Positions 29,174 through 41,342 of a stretch of DNA of 64,000 bases are shown one piece after another. Source of the stretch: Blastomussa wellsi (lineage: Eukaryota > Cnidaria > Anthozoa > Scleractinia > Plerogyridae); the NCBI GenBank assembly GCA_947652115.1, contig OX393561.1, forward strand, positions 44,872,439 through 44,936,438. The letters are read 5' to 3'. The notes below the pieces were generated by a model. That model did not search any database. It worked only from the letters and a program-made list of their open reading frames with translations, and was not told the DNA's origin. Numbering within the stretch: the first letter of the stretch is position 1; every line of letters starts with the position of its first letter. A program made the translations under genes and the position numbers.

Positions 29174-32100
29174 TTATTTGATTTGGGGCAAAATATTTAC
29201 CCCATTTTTTTGATAAGTCATTTCAATTTTGGAATTAAAAACTCTAATTGAAGGTAAAGAACTACTTTGTCTACAATAAAATAAGTATTGTTTGGCAACT
29301 AGCAAAACGTGATTTACAAATAATTCATCATCACACCTTACAATGCCAAACATTATATCCTTTTCAGAAAGATTAGCGATTTTAATCCCTTGTTTGTTAA
29401 ACCATTTTATAACTTCAGCCCAAAAATTCTTAGAATAACGACAAGATGTAATAAGGTGCTCAAGGGATTCATCCATTTCTCCACAAAAGGAACATGCCGG
29501 AGATTGTACGACTCCAACTTTATATAAAAAAGCATTTGTTACAAGACATCTGTTAAGCAATTTATACTGAAATTCACGCGACTTTGTATCTAAGGTAACA
29601 CGAAAAGGTAAGCTGTGAAACTCTTTCCATTCTAAGATATCGCCACCAAATCTGGCGTTAAAATTCGACTAAGCAGTCGGTGGGGTGATGATTTTATTTC
29701 GAAGTTCCTTATAGACAGTCTTAGAAACCGCTGTTTTTATTAGAACAGTTTGCTTATTTAAGTTTAATTTGATCTCATCGTGTATATTAAAAGGCTCATC
29801 CTCCTTATAGGAGCTTGCTCTTAAAGCTTCGCGCCATTCAACTGGTAAAGCATCAATTAAAGTCAGAAGTCTAAATGCATCAAGCGGCGAAATCCTTAGC
29901 TCCCTCAATATGCGGTTGTTTTTAATAATAAACTCATTGTTATCGGATATTAAATGCCTAATTCTAATTATTCCTTTCTCTGAGAGATTTTTAAAAAACA
30001 CAGACTTGCCTCCAATACAAACAAATTTATTATTCCAAAGAATCATATTTCCAAGATCGTTTCCATTACACTCCCCCAACTTGCCGCGGAGCACTTTGCA
30101 AAACTTTTGAAGCAATCTTCATAGAATTTTGGCAGCTTTATCGGCAATTTCTGCAATTCATAGTTTCAACATAAGATCAATTTCCCTCCAACAGGTTTGA
30201 GATAATGCAGAAGAATTGTTTTCCAGCTGCTCGGCAGATCACTTGCCAATTTCTTGCAGCAAAGTACTCTTTGCGCTTCAACAATAGACTCTAGATGTGG
30301 GGCTTTTAGTACTCCATCTTCAATTTCACTAACAGTCAAGAGCCGAGCGTTTAATTTTATCCTTTCCCTTCCAGATAAAATCGAAAATAATTTTATTTAC
30401 TTGTTTCACAAAATCTTTATCCATTGGTATCAAACTCACCCGATATAAGAATATAGGGATAATAAAAGTTTTCACAATTTGGATTCTTCCGATAATAGTC
30501 AAATCCCTCCACATCCAGATTCGTAATTTTTGTTGAATAGAGCTAATTAATTCACCGGCATTTACCTTATTTCTGGCTTGAATATCATAAGAGAAGTTCA
30601 CTCCCAATATTTTAACAGATTTCTTGACTTTTATATTCTGAAATTTGTCTGGAACGGTGTTTCCTTCCTGTGAAATATAAGCGGGATTGCCTAATAACAA
30701 TATTTCTGATTTCTCATGGTTAATTTCGAGGCCCGAGCAACTTCCATAATCTTCTATAACCTTGAGAAATGTTCAACAGAGAGGTCATCTTTCAGAAAGC
30801 CAGTCAGATCATCAGCAAAAAGGCCTAATTTAATTTCTTCTTTGTCTACTAACAAGCCATGGATGTCCTTGTTGTTGCGTATGCTGATGCATAGAATCTC
30901 TAAAACTATAATAAACAAATAAGCGGAGAGGGGGTCACCCTGTCTTACTCCTCTTTCAACTGCGAAGGGCGGAGTAGAAAATCCGTTGTTGAGGACACAA
31001 CTTGAGATTTTGTTATAAAACGTGTAGATCCATTGTATAAATGATGGTTCAAAACCAAAACCAGCCAGTGTACGAAATAAAAAACCCCTGCTTACAGTGT
31101 CGAAGGCTTTTTTAAAATCTATACAGATCATTTTTCCTTCAATGTTGCATCTTTTAGTAAATTCCATAACATCTTCAATCGTTCTAACTGCATCGAAAGT
31201 GGTCCTCCCTTTGACATAAGGACATTGGTTGTAATGTATAATATTAGGTAACACAATCTCTAATCTCTTTGCGATAGCTTTTGAACCTATTTTAACATCT
31301 ACATTGATAAGAGAAATCGGTCTCCAGTTTGACAAGTGCCTTTTGTCTTTATCTTTTTTCTCGATTAAGGTAATTATAGCTTCTTTTGGGGAATTTGATA
31401 ATTCGCCACAGTTGTAAGAATAGTTTAAGCTTTTAACCATAACACCACCTAAAATGTGCCAAAACGCTCTGTAGAACTCGACTGTTAAACCGTCGTTTCC
31501 AGGTGACTTGTTACCTTCAAACAGCTGGAGACTCTTATAACACTCATCGACTGTTAGCTTTTCATCACATATTCTTGTGCCATTATTGGAAAGCTTAGGT
31601 ATTTTAGGATTTTTTAAGAAGGAATTTAATATATCCTCGGATGGACTGAGGGGATCCTGTTTGCAGAGATTAGAATAGAAATCATGAGTTTCTTGTAAAA
31701 TCTTTTTAGGATCTGTAATAAGAACTCCTTCTTTATTGAAAACTTTACGAACAGAGCTTTTAGCTTTTTATGCGTTTTAAGGTTTAGAAAATATTTGTTA
31801 CTTTTTTCACCTTTCTCGTACCAAGTAGTTTTTGATCGAATTATGGCGCCTTTTGCTATTTGTTCATAAATTGAGTCGTATTCCATTTTCAGCATTTCAA
31901 GCTCCTCTTGATTCTCAGCTGTTGGTGACTCGTTGCATCTTTCCTCGCATATCCTTAGTGAAGTCTCGATATCAGAAATCTTTTTCTTCTTTCACGTGCC
32001 CTTTCTTTACTGTATTTTATTGTGACTTGCCTAATCCTGTACTTAATTAAGTCCCACAACAATCTTTTATCAGTAACACTATTAAACTCATTTAACCATT

Positions 32101-33122
32101 TAGGTATACTTTCATTTTTCAATGTGACGAAGTTTTCGTCGTCCACCAGGGTAGCATTAAACTTCCAAAAGGAGGGACCATGTTCTGATTTGTCTATACT
32201 GTTAAAATGAAGAAAGATTGCTGAGTGATCGGAATTGATCGACGGGATGATATCATATCAGGCTTTTCAATCTCGTCTTGGCAAACGTCGCTGATTAACC
32301 AATAATCAAGTCTTCTCTAGATAAAAGTTTTTTTTTGTCTCCATGTAAAACGTCTCGTTTCCGGGTTTCGTATCCGCCAAATGTCTACTAAGTCAAAATC
32401 CAAACACAGATCTTGTATATTTTTGACAGAGTCTTTTTTGAATGGTCTGCCGCCAAAACAATCAAGGTCAGAGTCAAGTGTGACATTGAAATCTCCCCCG
32501 AGAATTATCCTATGCTCTTTGCTAACAACATGATCATCAATGTTCTTTTTTAATTTTTCAAAGAAACGATATTGGTCTTGAGTCTTATTTGGGGCGTAAA
32601 TATTAACAAACAAGAAAAGCGAGCCTTGTACTTCAGCTTTCATTATAATTAAACGGCCTTCGTCGTCGGAGTTTAATTTATAGATATTAGATTAAAATCA
32701 AGGTCGTTCCGCACTAAAACAATCACCCCACAACTATGATTAGAGCCATGAGAAAAATGAAGCTTACCTTTCCATTGCGCTTTCCAAATGTGTTCCACAT
32801 CCGCGGTATTGTAGGTCTCTTGAAGGAAAATTATGTCGTATTTTCGCTGATCATTTAGCCTGGTGAACAGAGCTTTCCTCTTTGTAGAGGAACGAATCCC
32901 TCGAACGTTAAGAGAAACTAACTTAAAATTTAGATATTCCTTTTCGAATAGGACTTTAAAAAATTGAAAAACATAAGAGAGCTGATAAAAATCTAGTACC
33001 GCAAACTGTACATATATTAACTGAGGACCCAAGGGGCATTTACGCACACACACGCTTAAATTTATCTCAAAACATATCATAAACAAACCATAAACAAAAA
33101 GAGGACAATACTTAAAAGACAT
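29174..33122 (-). pseudogene. L1-like ORF2 remnant (endonuclease and reverse transcriptase)
   Basis: Broken into at least eight frames. Visible motifs in order are APE endonuclease SLNVRGIRSS, IIFLQETY and GGDFNV, then reverse transcriptase SNWRPISLIN, CIDFKKAFDTVSR, GVRQGDPLSAYLF and LGLFADDLTGFL (catalytic FADD retained). A C-terminal Cys/His segment (CSFCGEMDESLEHLITSC) resembles the zinc-binding end of many LINE polymerases. The protein copies element RNA into DNA at a nicked target in intact relatives. Here the largest uninterrupted piece is about 228 codons (30754-31440). Confidence 0.88.
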
Positions 33123-33304
33123 ACAATGAAAATTTACACAAAAGGAAAAAAAAGACAGCTATGTAATTTGTACAGAAAGCTGTCTACGAGTGTGAAGCTT
33201 TTTGACACTAAATCTTCACATGAAACCCCCGTAACAAGAAAAACAATGAAAGTTTGTCGAATGAATAATGTTATTGGTAATGTCCAAGGACGTAAATAAT
33301 CAGT

Positions 33305-34141
33305 CTACATAGGAACAAAATACCCGTTAATAAATAATTTGTCTGGTTCAGGTTTCAGGAAAATGGCTATTTTCCCTTCTTCTCGCGCCTTCTTCATTTT
33401 TGGCCATTGCTTTTTCCTTCTCTCGCTGATTTCCTTTGGGTAGTCTGCGTAGACCTTTACATTCGTTTTTTCCTGCATTTCACGCGCTTTTCTAAAGACC
33501 AATTCTCGTTCAGGAAATTTCAAAAATCGGACAATTAAAGGTCTTGTTTCCCCTGCCTTCTTTTTTCCCATACTGTGCGCTCTTTGGAATTCGATGTCCT
33601 CAGCGTTATCCAACTCCAGCTCTTCTTTAAGAAACTTGTGCACCACGTGTGGAACATCTTCGACACCACTGGCGGGCTCAGCGATACCAAAGAAACGTAA
33701 ATTTTCTCGCCGGTTATAAACTTCCTGGTACAGCAATTTATCCTCGAGCTCTTTAATCTTGTTTTTACTTACCTCTTTTTTCTTCTTCTTTGCTGCGTCA
33801 AATTCATTCGATGTTTGTTCCATCGCTTTCGTCTTGTCGTTTATATTGATCAGCTCTGTTTCAAATTTGTTTATCGACTTCTCTAAGGATGACACGCGCT
33901 CAAAAATATTTTCCAGATTTTGTAGTCTGCTTTCGACGCTCGTGAGCGTTTGGCAAATCGTTTCAAGTTGTGCTGTAATCTTGTAGGACATGTTTGACTC
34001 TTCTACTTGGCCGTCTTCGTCAAGTATCTCGCATGGACTATTGCACAGTTTTTTTCCTTCGGGCGAACAAATGTCGCTATCAGAACTAAAACTGCCACTT
34101 GTTTTCTTTTTTCTCTTTTTCTCTTTTGGGCCATAAACCAA
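33305..34141 (-). CDS. L1-like ORF1 protein
   Basis: 278 codons open without a stop. A basic, serine-rich N-terminus (KKRKKKTSGSFSSDSD) is followed by a long coiled coil (about 50-140), an RRM-like core starting at YNRRENLRFFGI and a C-terminal domain (RERELVFRKAREM-like, ADYPKEISERRKKQWP). This is the Transposase_22/L1 ORF1p layout, an RNA-binding trimeric chaperone of the retrotransposon. The open frame begins at a non-ATG codon and the first ATG is at about residue 51, so the original start is lost or unusual. Relatively intact compared with the decayed ORF2. Confidence 0.85.
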   Translation of the reverse strand: MVYGPKEKKRKKKTSGSFSSDSDICSPEGKKLCNSPCEILDEDGQVEESNMSYKITAQLETICQTLTSVESRLQNLENIFERVSSLEKSINKFETELININDKTKAMEQTSNEFDAAKKKKKEVSKNKIKELEDKLLYQEVYNRRENLRFFGIAEPASGVEDVPHVVHKFLKEELELDNAEDIEFQRAHSMGKKKAGETRPLIVRFLKFPERELVFRKAREMQEKTNVKVYADYPKEISERRKKQWPKMKKAREEGKIAIFLKPEPDKLFINGYFVPM

Positions 34142-35124
34142 GTAGATGGACCTAAAATTGAAACTTTCTAGTAAAATTTACGGGAGTGAATTCATGTACG
34201 TCTTCACTCGCACATGCTCGCCCAATCATTTTCGACTCTGCCAGAAAGGGGGATTCTTTCTTTCAGACAGCTGGCGGGGATTCAAAAGTATTGAAAACGG
34301 TGTGGAAAATGTAATATTTAGATTTCGAATGGTCCTTTACTGGATAGCTCGAAGAGGTGCACCAAACGGCAAATTTACCTCGTAAGTATTTTATGAGACG
34401 TTTGGATGCAGGAGACCACGCAACGAAGAATAAAATTAGTTGGCTTGTTATTGCCGGATCTCTTGATAAAGAAATTCTCGTACCATACGTCACTCTTAAT
34501 GTTATAAAACCAAATTGATTGCAAGGCTGGTACTACGGCAAAAAGGCAAAATTTATTGGCCAATATTTCAACAAGCAGAGCTAGTCTTCTTCAGGGCCAG
34601 TACTTAATACAAGAAAAATAAATTTTAACTGCTCCCTTTTCTGAACTTTCTTGAGTCGCCCCTTAAATACTTTTAGATAAAATAGCCCGTCTGTTGCGTC
34701 TTTAAGAGATATTTTAATAAAAGGCCCTTCAAAATCCCTAGATGAGATTTCCCCCACGTTAGGTTTAACCTATTGACTCCAGAAGATTTTTGGAAAAGGC
34801 GCTTTTTTGGACATTTGTGACATTTTTCCTCCGAGTTTTTAACTCAAATTTCTAAGCATTTCCTTGTGTATTCCATACTCTGATCTGGGTATCATTGGAA
34901 AGATCTCTTCCTCCTGCAGAGACTGGGTATACGTGCTGCCCTTCTTGATAAAATATGATGACGACAAAAACGGAACAAAGGACAATGTGTTGCGAGACGT
35001 AGACTAGAGTTTTACTTTCTGCAACAAAGCTTTGTTGCTCGTATTACTACCTATCCGAAAACTTGCTTCGCAAAAAAGTTTGAATAGAACGTTTTAAAAC
35101 ACGTTTCTTTAGAAAACGGTTGTC
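34142..35124. other. intergenic with dispersed repeat
   Basis: No gene. 34505-34568 (CAAATTGATTGCAAGGCTGG...) is inverted relative to 37147-37210, a shared dispersed repeat or the ends of one element. Confidence 0.4.
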
Positions 35125-35194
35125 ATGGCAACGTCAAGATCCAGACACGATGACCTGCATGTTCGGAGCTTTTTGTTGAATGCAGTACGAAACC
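35125..35194 (+). CDS. possible first exon, unknown gene
   Basis: An ATG in a good context (TGTCATGG) opens MATSRSRHDDLHVRSFLLNA and ends at CC|GTGAGTAAG, a good donor. It is phase-compatible with the acceptor TTGCAG|TACAG at 35424-35425. I do not recognise the product. Could be an element-derived or decaying host gene. Confidence 0.35.
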
Positions 35195-35425
35195 GTGAGT
35201 AAGAACCATTTTTTAACCACCGGTTAGGCTAAAATTGCAAGTTAAGGATACTGAACAGGTTCGCGGGTCAAATTCGTTCAAAATTGCGAATTTCCTTTTG
35301 TGCGTGACTCATTGCGTCACACTTTAAAGGTGTCGAGCTGTCAACACTGCTAGATCAAACGCGGGAAATTGGCTTCCAACAGAGGGAATTTCCTTTGCTC
35401 GCGTCGCTAACTTCTGTCGTTGCAG

Positions 35426-35812
35426 TACAGTTTTGGCAGGAGATTTTGGATGGAGAGAGAAAAGAACAGAAAAAAAGCGAGAAAAAAGTCCTTGGGTTCC
35501 AAAGGCTGATCGGTTGTACCGTAAAAAGTAACCAGGGAATTTTTGCGAAACGTAGAAATGCTGGCGGAAAGCGACAAATTGTCACAATGACCGAACGAAA
35601 CACTAAATATTGCTACTAATTCGGATACTTTCCTGGGCTTCCGCAAGCAGAAAAAACAACCAAAAAAAAAAAAAACGTCAAAGAATTCTATTGAACCACG
35701 CGAAGGTTTGGATTCCGGAATGGTGGATTCTAGGCGTTCTTTATCGGACGAACCTGTTGAACCTGTTGAAATATCACACGACAACAGCGACGAATTCATA
35801 CTATTATAAAGG
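35426..35812 (+). pseudogene. possible second exon, unknown, frame broken
   Basis: From the acceptor at 35425 the frame reads LQFWQEILDGERKEQKKSE onward to a stop at 35619. Protein-like sequence then continues in another frame: a Lys-rich stretch, then EPVEPVEISHDNSDEF, ending about 35812. One in-frame stop and a frame change separate the parts. Lysine/acidic composition; no family recognised. It may be a pseudogene, an alternatively spliced gene or chance. Confidence 0.3.
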
Positions 35813-35974
35813 AACACAAGACTGAAGAGTCGATACGCTAAACAATACAGTACTGCTATCCAATGACTCTTAACCTAAGAATATTAGAAAGTCCTTCCTG
35901 TATGCACCGGTACACGGATAGAAAAGAAGGATATGCAATCATAAACAAATATTTTATAGATCCGTGCCACATAC

Positions 35975-36129
35975 CCTGCTTCACGCATTTCGGTGAGCAC
36001 GCTTTCCCGATCGGCGGCTTGCTCGCGATTTTCGTTCGCCTTTTTTTGAAGCCCTTGTACTCTTTGGTGATCTTCCTCTCTCGAGGCCGTAAATTGCTCA
36101 GTGTTTTTCCCATCGTGGTCAAAACGCAC
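35975..36129 (-). CDS. possible first exon on minus strand, unknown gene
   Basis: An ATG at 36129 opens a 51-codon hydrophilic, probably helical segment (MRFDHDGKNTEQFTASREED..., REQAADRESVLTEMREA) that ends at AGG|GTATGT, a strong donor. The composition looks coding. No downstream exon was identified and no family recognised. Confidence 0.35.
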
Positions 36130-36195
36130 AAGAAATTACCACATTATAATTCTGCCTCAGAATTGTTGGCAAAGGATACTTTGATCTTGAAATAA

Positions 36196-39191
36196 TATCT
36201 ACCACCACTTTTCCGCGAGTTTCGCGAGATTGAACCTGATTGGTACATTAAGGCGATAAACCGGAAAACCACTCCACGTAGGAGTGCTATGTTTACGAAA
36301 CTTTCTTTGCCGTATTTCTCGGCAAATTTTTTGTGAAGTTTGTCATCTTTGAGCGGCTAGTTTGCATATGAGAATTTATCGTAGAAGAGTGAAATTTTGC
36401 TGAATGGTACATGTATCCCTCTTCTCCAAAAGTGTGTCGGGCTTTAGCTTATTTGTTTTTCGTTTTGAAGATATGTCCAAATGCTGTGTCAACCCGAGAA
36501 ACGTACGTGAACAAACTTTGAATTATAATAACTTTTTTTGAGAGCTAATCTAACGATTCCCCGACACACATGTGCCAAACATGTGCTGAGTGGCATGCAG
36601 TCATTGTTTACTTCTAAGGGCCAAAATCCGACGCGAGTTTGCCGCACTTATAAGCATTGTTCTATTTGCATTTAACTGACTGCAGCTTCTCTTATATTTA
36701 ATTTTACCAGTTAAAACATTTCCACGACACCCTTTGTTCTATAATCTTTAAAATGATGTAAAGGTTTAGGCACTTCCCGCAAATTACGCGCACGTGAGGA
36801 TCGTTTTTTCCGCAAAGCACCCGCGAACCTGTTCAGTAACCTTAAGAAGTGGATTTTTCCTGCATATAACCATGCAGAGGACACCCAACTATCGCAATCC
36901 ACAGTAAAAAAATAGACTTGTGTTCTCCTTTGTCGAACGCAATTATAGTGCATTACAAAATAATCTAAAATACAATTGACAGATGTCAATCGAAAGGGAC
37001 TGCTGCCCACAATGAACTGTGTGAAGCATATATGACAAGGCATATATAGTTTATAGTTTGCTTTGTGAATAAGTTACTGATTCAGGTCTACAAGTGATCC
37101 GGCACTTCTCATCGGTTTGTTGCTGTGGTCTTGCAGATTTTTATCACTGCAAGTTGAAATATTGGCCAATTTTGCCCTCTTGCCGTAGTAGCAGCCTTGC
37201 AAACAATTTGGTTTTCTATTACATATATGACAAGCACTGTAGCTTGAAAACGACTCGTTACAAAAACTAAAACTGCAACTATTTTTCCACCATTGTAGTT
37301 TTTATTCACTACCAGTAACCACCACACGTCCTCCAAGAGGACTGTTATTTCAGTACTGTTGCTATTTTCAGCGACACTGTCTGACATCAATAAATAACTG
37401 TTGTAAATTGTAAACAAATCGTGAAATCCATATATCTATATTAAGACCCTATGTTGGCGGGGGGGGGGGGAGGGGGTTATAGTACCCCATAATTAACAAA
37501 TAACACTTAACAGGTCCTCTGAGATGCTCTTCCTTCACAGCTAATCCTAGTTAATATAGTAGTTTTCTTTGCATTATAGGTCATGCAACTTTCATAAACA
37601 CTCAGAAATACACCTGCTCAAAGGTCACAGCTTGCATGCAAGTTACACCTATTTAGCTGGAAACTTGTGAAAAGATGTATTTTTCGGATTTCTTCCGCGT
37701 GAGGACAATACAACTTTAGCAAGCCCAGCGAATTTTGTTTTGAAAATTTTATGACGTCAGGCGAAAACCGAGAATTAATTATGGTTCATTTGATGACACT
37801 TTTCAAAACGAAATCTGTCAATCGGTAATACAATCTCTTTAAACTGTGAGATACAGTGCATGTAAAATTCAACCAGCGTTACTCTTGATCAGATCGAAGC
37901 GGAAAATAATATTACCCGAAATGAAAGGTGATCCTATGGCAACTACAACATAATATCGTCGTATAAAACGATTGTAACCGGATTGTTGCTCGCTTGTGTT
38001 GAGCGTGTCACCTCACACAGACGAAATGTGTAATCGAACACCCAACATGTTTTGATGTTGACAGACATCTGTCTTGCTTTCGATGGTCAAATAATGAAAT
38101 TCGTGAGCTGTAAATAATCTTTCAATTGGTTTCAAATTACAGAAAGCGCCGCGCTGCAATCAAGTCGAAATTCGTTGCGGTAACCGTGGTTGTTAACTTC
38201 ATGCGCCGTTCGCTTAAATATGTAGCTCGGCTCATACAACAAACAAAGATTGTTGCGACAGAGCGCAAGAACTACAAGTAGAATAGGTAGGTTTGTAAAT
38301 AATGTGAGTATTTCAGATCTTGTTTATGAAATCATTCCGTACTAATTTTCACAAGAGGACCAAGAGCAGTGATATCGGAAACCATTGCATTGGAATACTG
38401 CAGTTGATCGGGCTGAAGCCCTGATATTTGGACTCTTGTTTTGTGCCAAATATGCACTTTAGGCTCCATGACTATACATAATACAAACAGGGCTTGTAAA
38501 CGAGTTAGTAGATGTTAGACGCTAATAATAACAGAAGCGGCCAGGATTCGACAGATTGAAAGATGAGACGGAAAAGGCACGAAATGTCGATGTTGCCAAA
38601 AGAAAACATTATCTGCTGGGTAAACTTGCTATCACGTTTCCACTTTTTTCGTGTTTCATTTGCTAAGTAGAACAGGCTTCTGGAATGAGGTTCATTCGAA
38701 ACAAATAATATGCGCTCAATTTGAGTACAAATACAGCGGTTCGGCGCTGTATGTCGGAGGAAAAAGCGATTTAGTGCAATGTAATTTAACTAACAGTTTT
38801 TAATTACGGGGTATCATGTTTTGACTGTTTTTCAGGAAATTGCGCCTTCTTGTCGTAGGTTTCAAATTGCGTTGTTCTCCGTAAGGTTGGTTGCGTTTTA
38901 TTTCTAAACTTCGCATACAGCAAATTAAAGATAAATGTTCGTTGGCTATGGCATTATAATATTGCAAATGTGTTAAGCATTGAACAGAGAAGGTGCAGGT
39001 TACGGGTTGTTGATGGAAAAAATGTTCAGGTGTAAGGTCAAAATTTCACCATTAAGTGTTTTCCCGTGATCGTCTTTCATTCAGTCTTGCGATCAAAATT
39101 CGATCTTCCCCATTCGAGCTGATTCGGCATTTTACGTGTAATGCCGGCCACTACCTTCAATTTGTCAAAATAGCAGTAACATGTGTTTGAC
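36196..39191. other. intergenic, nothing coding supported
   Basis: AT-rich. It contains a G-tract near 37459-37472 and the inverted copy of the 34.5 kb dispersed repeat (37147-37210). A distant promoter or 5' noncoding exon of the ATF7IP homologue could lie here, but none can be shown. Confidence 0.35.
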
Positions 39192-39326
39192 CCTTTATTT
39201 ACTAGGAGTAATCAGAGATTAATAGGAGAGTGCGTTCGACTCTTTAATTAGCTTTAATTTGATTGATTTCGTTTACCGAACTTCAACCCATGGTTATTGC
39301 AAAAAGGTAAATGCAGGCGTGCAGAC
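39192..39326. repeat. direct repeat, copy 1, flanking a SINE
   Basis: 135 bp starting CCTTTATTTACTAGG and ending GGCGTGCAGAC. A second copy of 132 bp is at 39498-39629, differing by one 3 bp gap near the start. Confidence 0.85.
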
Positions 39327-39352
39327 GCGGTTAATCGCGTGCCTAGCGTTTT

Positions 39353-39490
39353 GGTATGGTGGGAGGCGCAGCGGCCTAATGGTTAGTGCGCTGGACTCCG
39401 GATCGGACGGTCCGGGATCGAGCCTCTAGCCGGGGCACTGCATTGTGTTCTTGGGCAAGACACTTTACTCTAACAGTGGTCCTCTTCACC
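39353..39490 (+). mobile_element. tRNA-derived SINE fragment
   Basis: GGCGCAGCGGCCTAATGGTTAGTGCGCTGG followed by GGTCCGGGATCGAGCC keeps A-box- and B-box-like promoter sequence. CACTGCATTGTGTTCTTGGGCAAGACACTTTACT is the common downstream body of such SINEs. It lies exactly between the two 130 bp direct repeats. Confidence 0.7.
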
Positions 39491-39497
39491 CTTGGAT

Positions 39498-39629
39498 CCT
39501 TTATTTACTAGGAGTAATCAGAGATTAGGAGAGTGCGTTCGACTCTTTAATTAGCTTTAATTTGATTGATTTCGTTTACCGAACTTCAACCCATGGTTAT
39601 TGCAAAAAGGTAAATGCAGGCGTGCAGAC
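39498..39629. repeat. direct repeat, copy 2, flanking a SINE
   Basis: Near-identical to 39192-39326. Confidence 0.85.
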
Positions 39630-41342
39630 TGGATAATCGTTTTCGCGGCTTGAAAGCCAACATATTGAGCAGCCAGTAAAATTTAGCTGTTTCGCAACGG
39701 TAATAAAGCATCGCGATGGCACTTCAAAGTCGCACTGAAAGAACAGTCCGCGTTGTCGTTGTTAGCAGTCAACTTCGCTTACGATGCTCACAGATAGAAG
39801 CTTAATTTGTTGTACGAACCCAGTATAATTGAAGCCAATATAATGAAACCGAGGCAAATGTGCATCCATAGCCGAGAAAATATTTCTCAATTAATTTTGT
39901 CTGTAAATAGACAGCAAAAGATTAGGCTTGCGTACTGTACAGCCCCCCGAAATGACCCCGACCCCGAAATGAACCCCAATTCTGAAATGATCCCCGAATG
40001 GACCCCGAAATGATCACATGGCACTATGGATTCCGTAATATTAAAGCCAAAACAAATAGTAGAACTGAAGCCAAAATAAATTAGCCTAGAATTATCATTG
40101 TTATAAAGAGGAATGAGAGACAGCAAGTCGGCCGGTCGGTCTGATATTCAGTAAGTCATACAGTCAGTTACTCAACTGTGGTTTGGGGACGGATTTTCGT
40201 CTCCCGAACCTCTTCTGGCGCACTTGGTCAGTTCCATCGCGGCTCAATGATTTTGAGAGCTGGAATGGGTATGAAGGATTTAGACCTTTTATGTGTTAAA
40301 AGCAGAGCTCAGTCTATCGACAGGCTGCAGTACATGTGACATGAATGGTTGTGATCTTTCCTTAGGAACCTATAGCTACAATATAAGTCATCCACATGGA
40401 TTATGTTGAAATTCCTAACAAAAGAAGGTACGTAGGCACATTAATCGGAGAAAAGAGGGACCAATAAAGCCGACGGTGGGGCATTCTTCTTTAAGTTAGC
40501 ACAGAGAACACAGTCTCTGGCCAAGCACGGGAGATGTAAAAGTTCGTGATTCACGGGATTCCGTTCGTTTACGCTAAAATGTGATTGACTGACATTCAAA
40601 GATGGGCCATGTTGTGCATGCTCGGATTTGGTAAGGGGCCCCATTCTCGGTGCTGACCAATACTTCTGCCTCCTGCTTTATTAGCGTTGAATCGTCTAGC
40701 TCTGTAACTGTTGTGAGAGAATAAGGAATTGTAGTTGTTGTTCCAAGGAGAAGTTTGATTTTGGTCTGTTTTGGTAATTTCGAGTACTTGTACAGCTGTG
40801 CAGTGTAATCTCAACACTTTTGTTTTCATTTTTCGAAGCTTTTCCCTTCATTTTTAAGGCCAACTGGGGAGGTTAGGTTTGAAGGGGCTTTTTGAAGGGG
40901 TTTTGCTGGTAATTTCTTTACCGATAGAGGACACATTAAGGGTTTAAGTCCCTTACGTCTCCTATTAATTGTTGCCATTCGAAACCATCCCGCTTGTTTC
41001 GTTCCTTTTATCTAATTTAGTAACGACTTTTTTCGTTTTAGAGATTTTGCAAATATAAATTATTCAGTCCTTTGTTCATCCCCGGAGAATGCTCTTTTAT
41101 ATCATTTAGATTTTTATGGCATGTTCACTTGCATTTTCATTTGCGTTTCCTTTTAGGAAATTTACCGCAAAGTCCACAAGAGCAGCTGGTGGGTACCTTC
41201 TCCGTTGTCACTTCTCATATTTCCTTCGGTTAACTATGTTAATGAATGTATACGCTTTCTCTAAAAACATCACGTTATCTGCTGTCCAAATACTACTCAA
41301 CATAATCGGCTGCTTGTAACCATTGTCACTCCTTCTATCTTA
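39630..41342. other. intergenic, nothing recognised
   Basis: No supported gene. A short CCCCGAAATGA tandem word occurs around 39947-40010, and CTGTAACTGTTGTGAGAGAATAA near 40698 recurs near 42416, a dispersed repeat tail. Confidence 0.35.

Larger units (their letters stand above)
28900..34141 (-). mobile_element. L1-like non-LTR retrotransposon, inactivated
   Basis: On the minus strand: ORF1 (33305-34141), then ORF2 remnants with endonuclease (about 32317-32940), reverse transcriptase (about 30329-31440) and C-terminal region (29174-30115), then about 270 bp of AT-rich 3' sequence. The order and the ORF1 type place it in the L1 group. Many frameshifts in ORF2 make it non-functional. The exact ends are not visible; the MITE at 28356-28870 lies just beyond its 3' end. 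Confidence 0.85.

Noticed and set aside
39353..39430. Possible tRNA gene
   Set aside because: Only A/B-box-like sequence followed by a SINE body; no complete cloverleaf seen.
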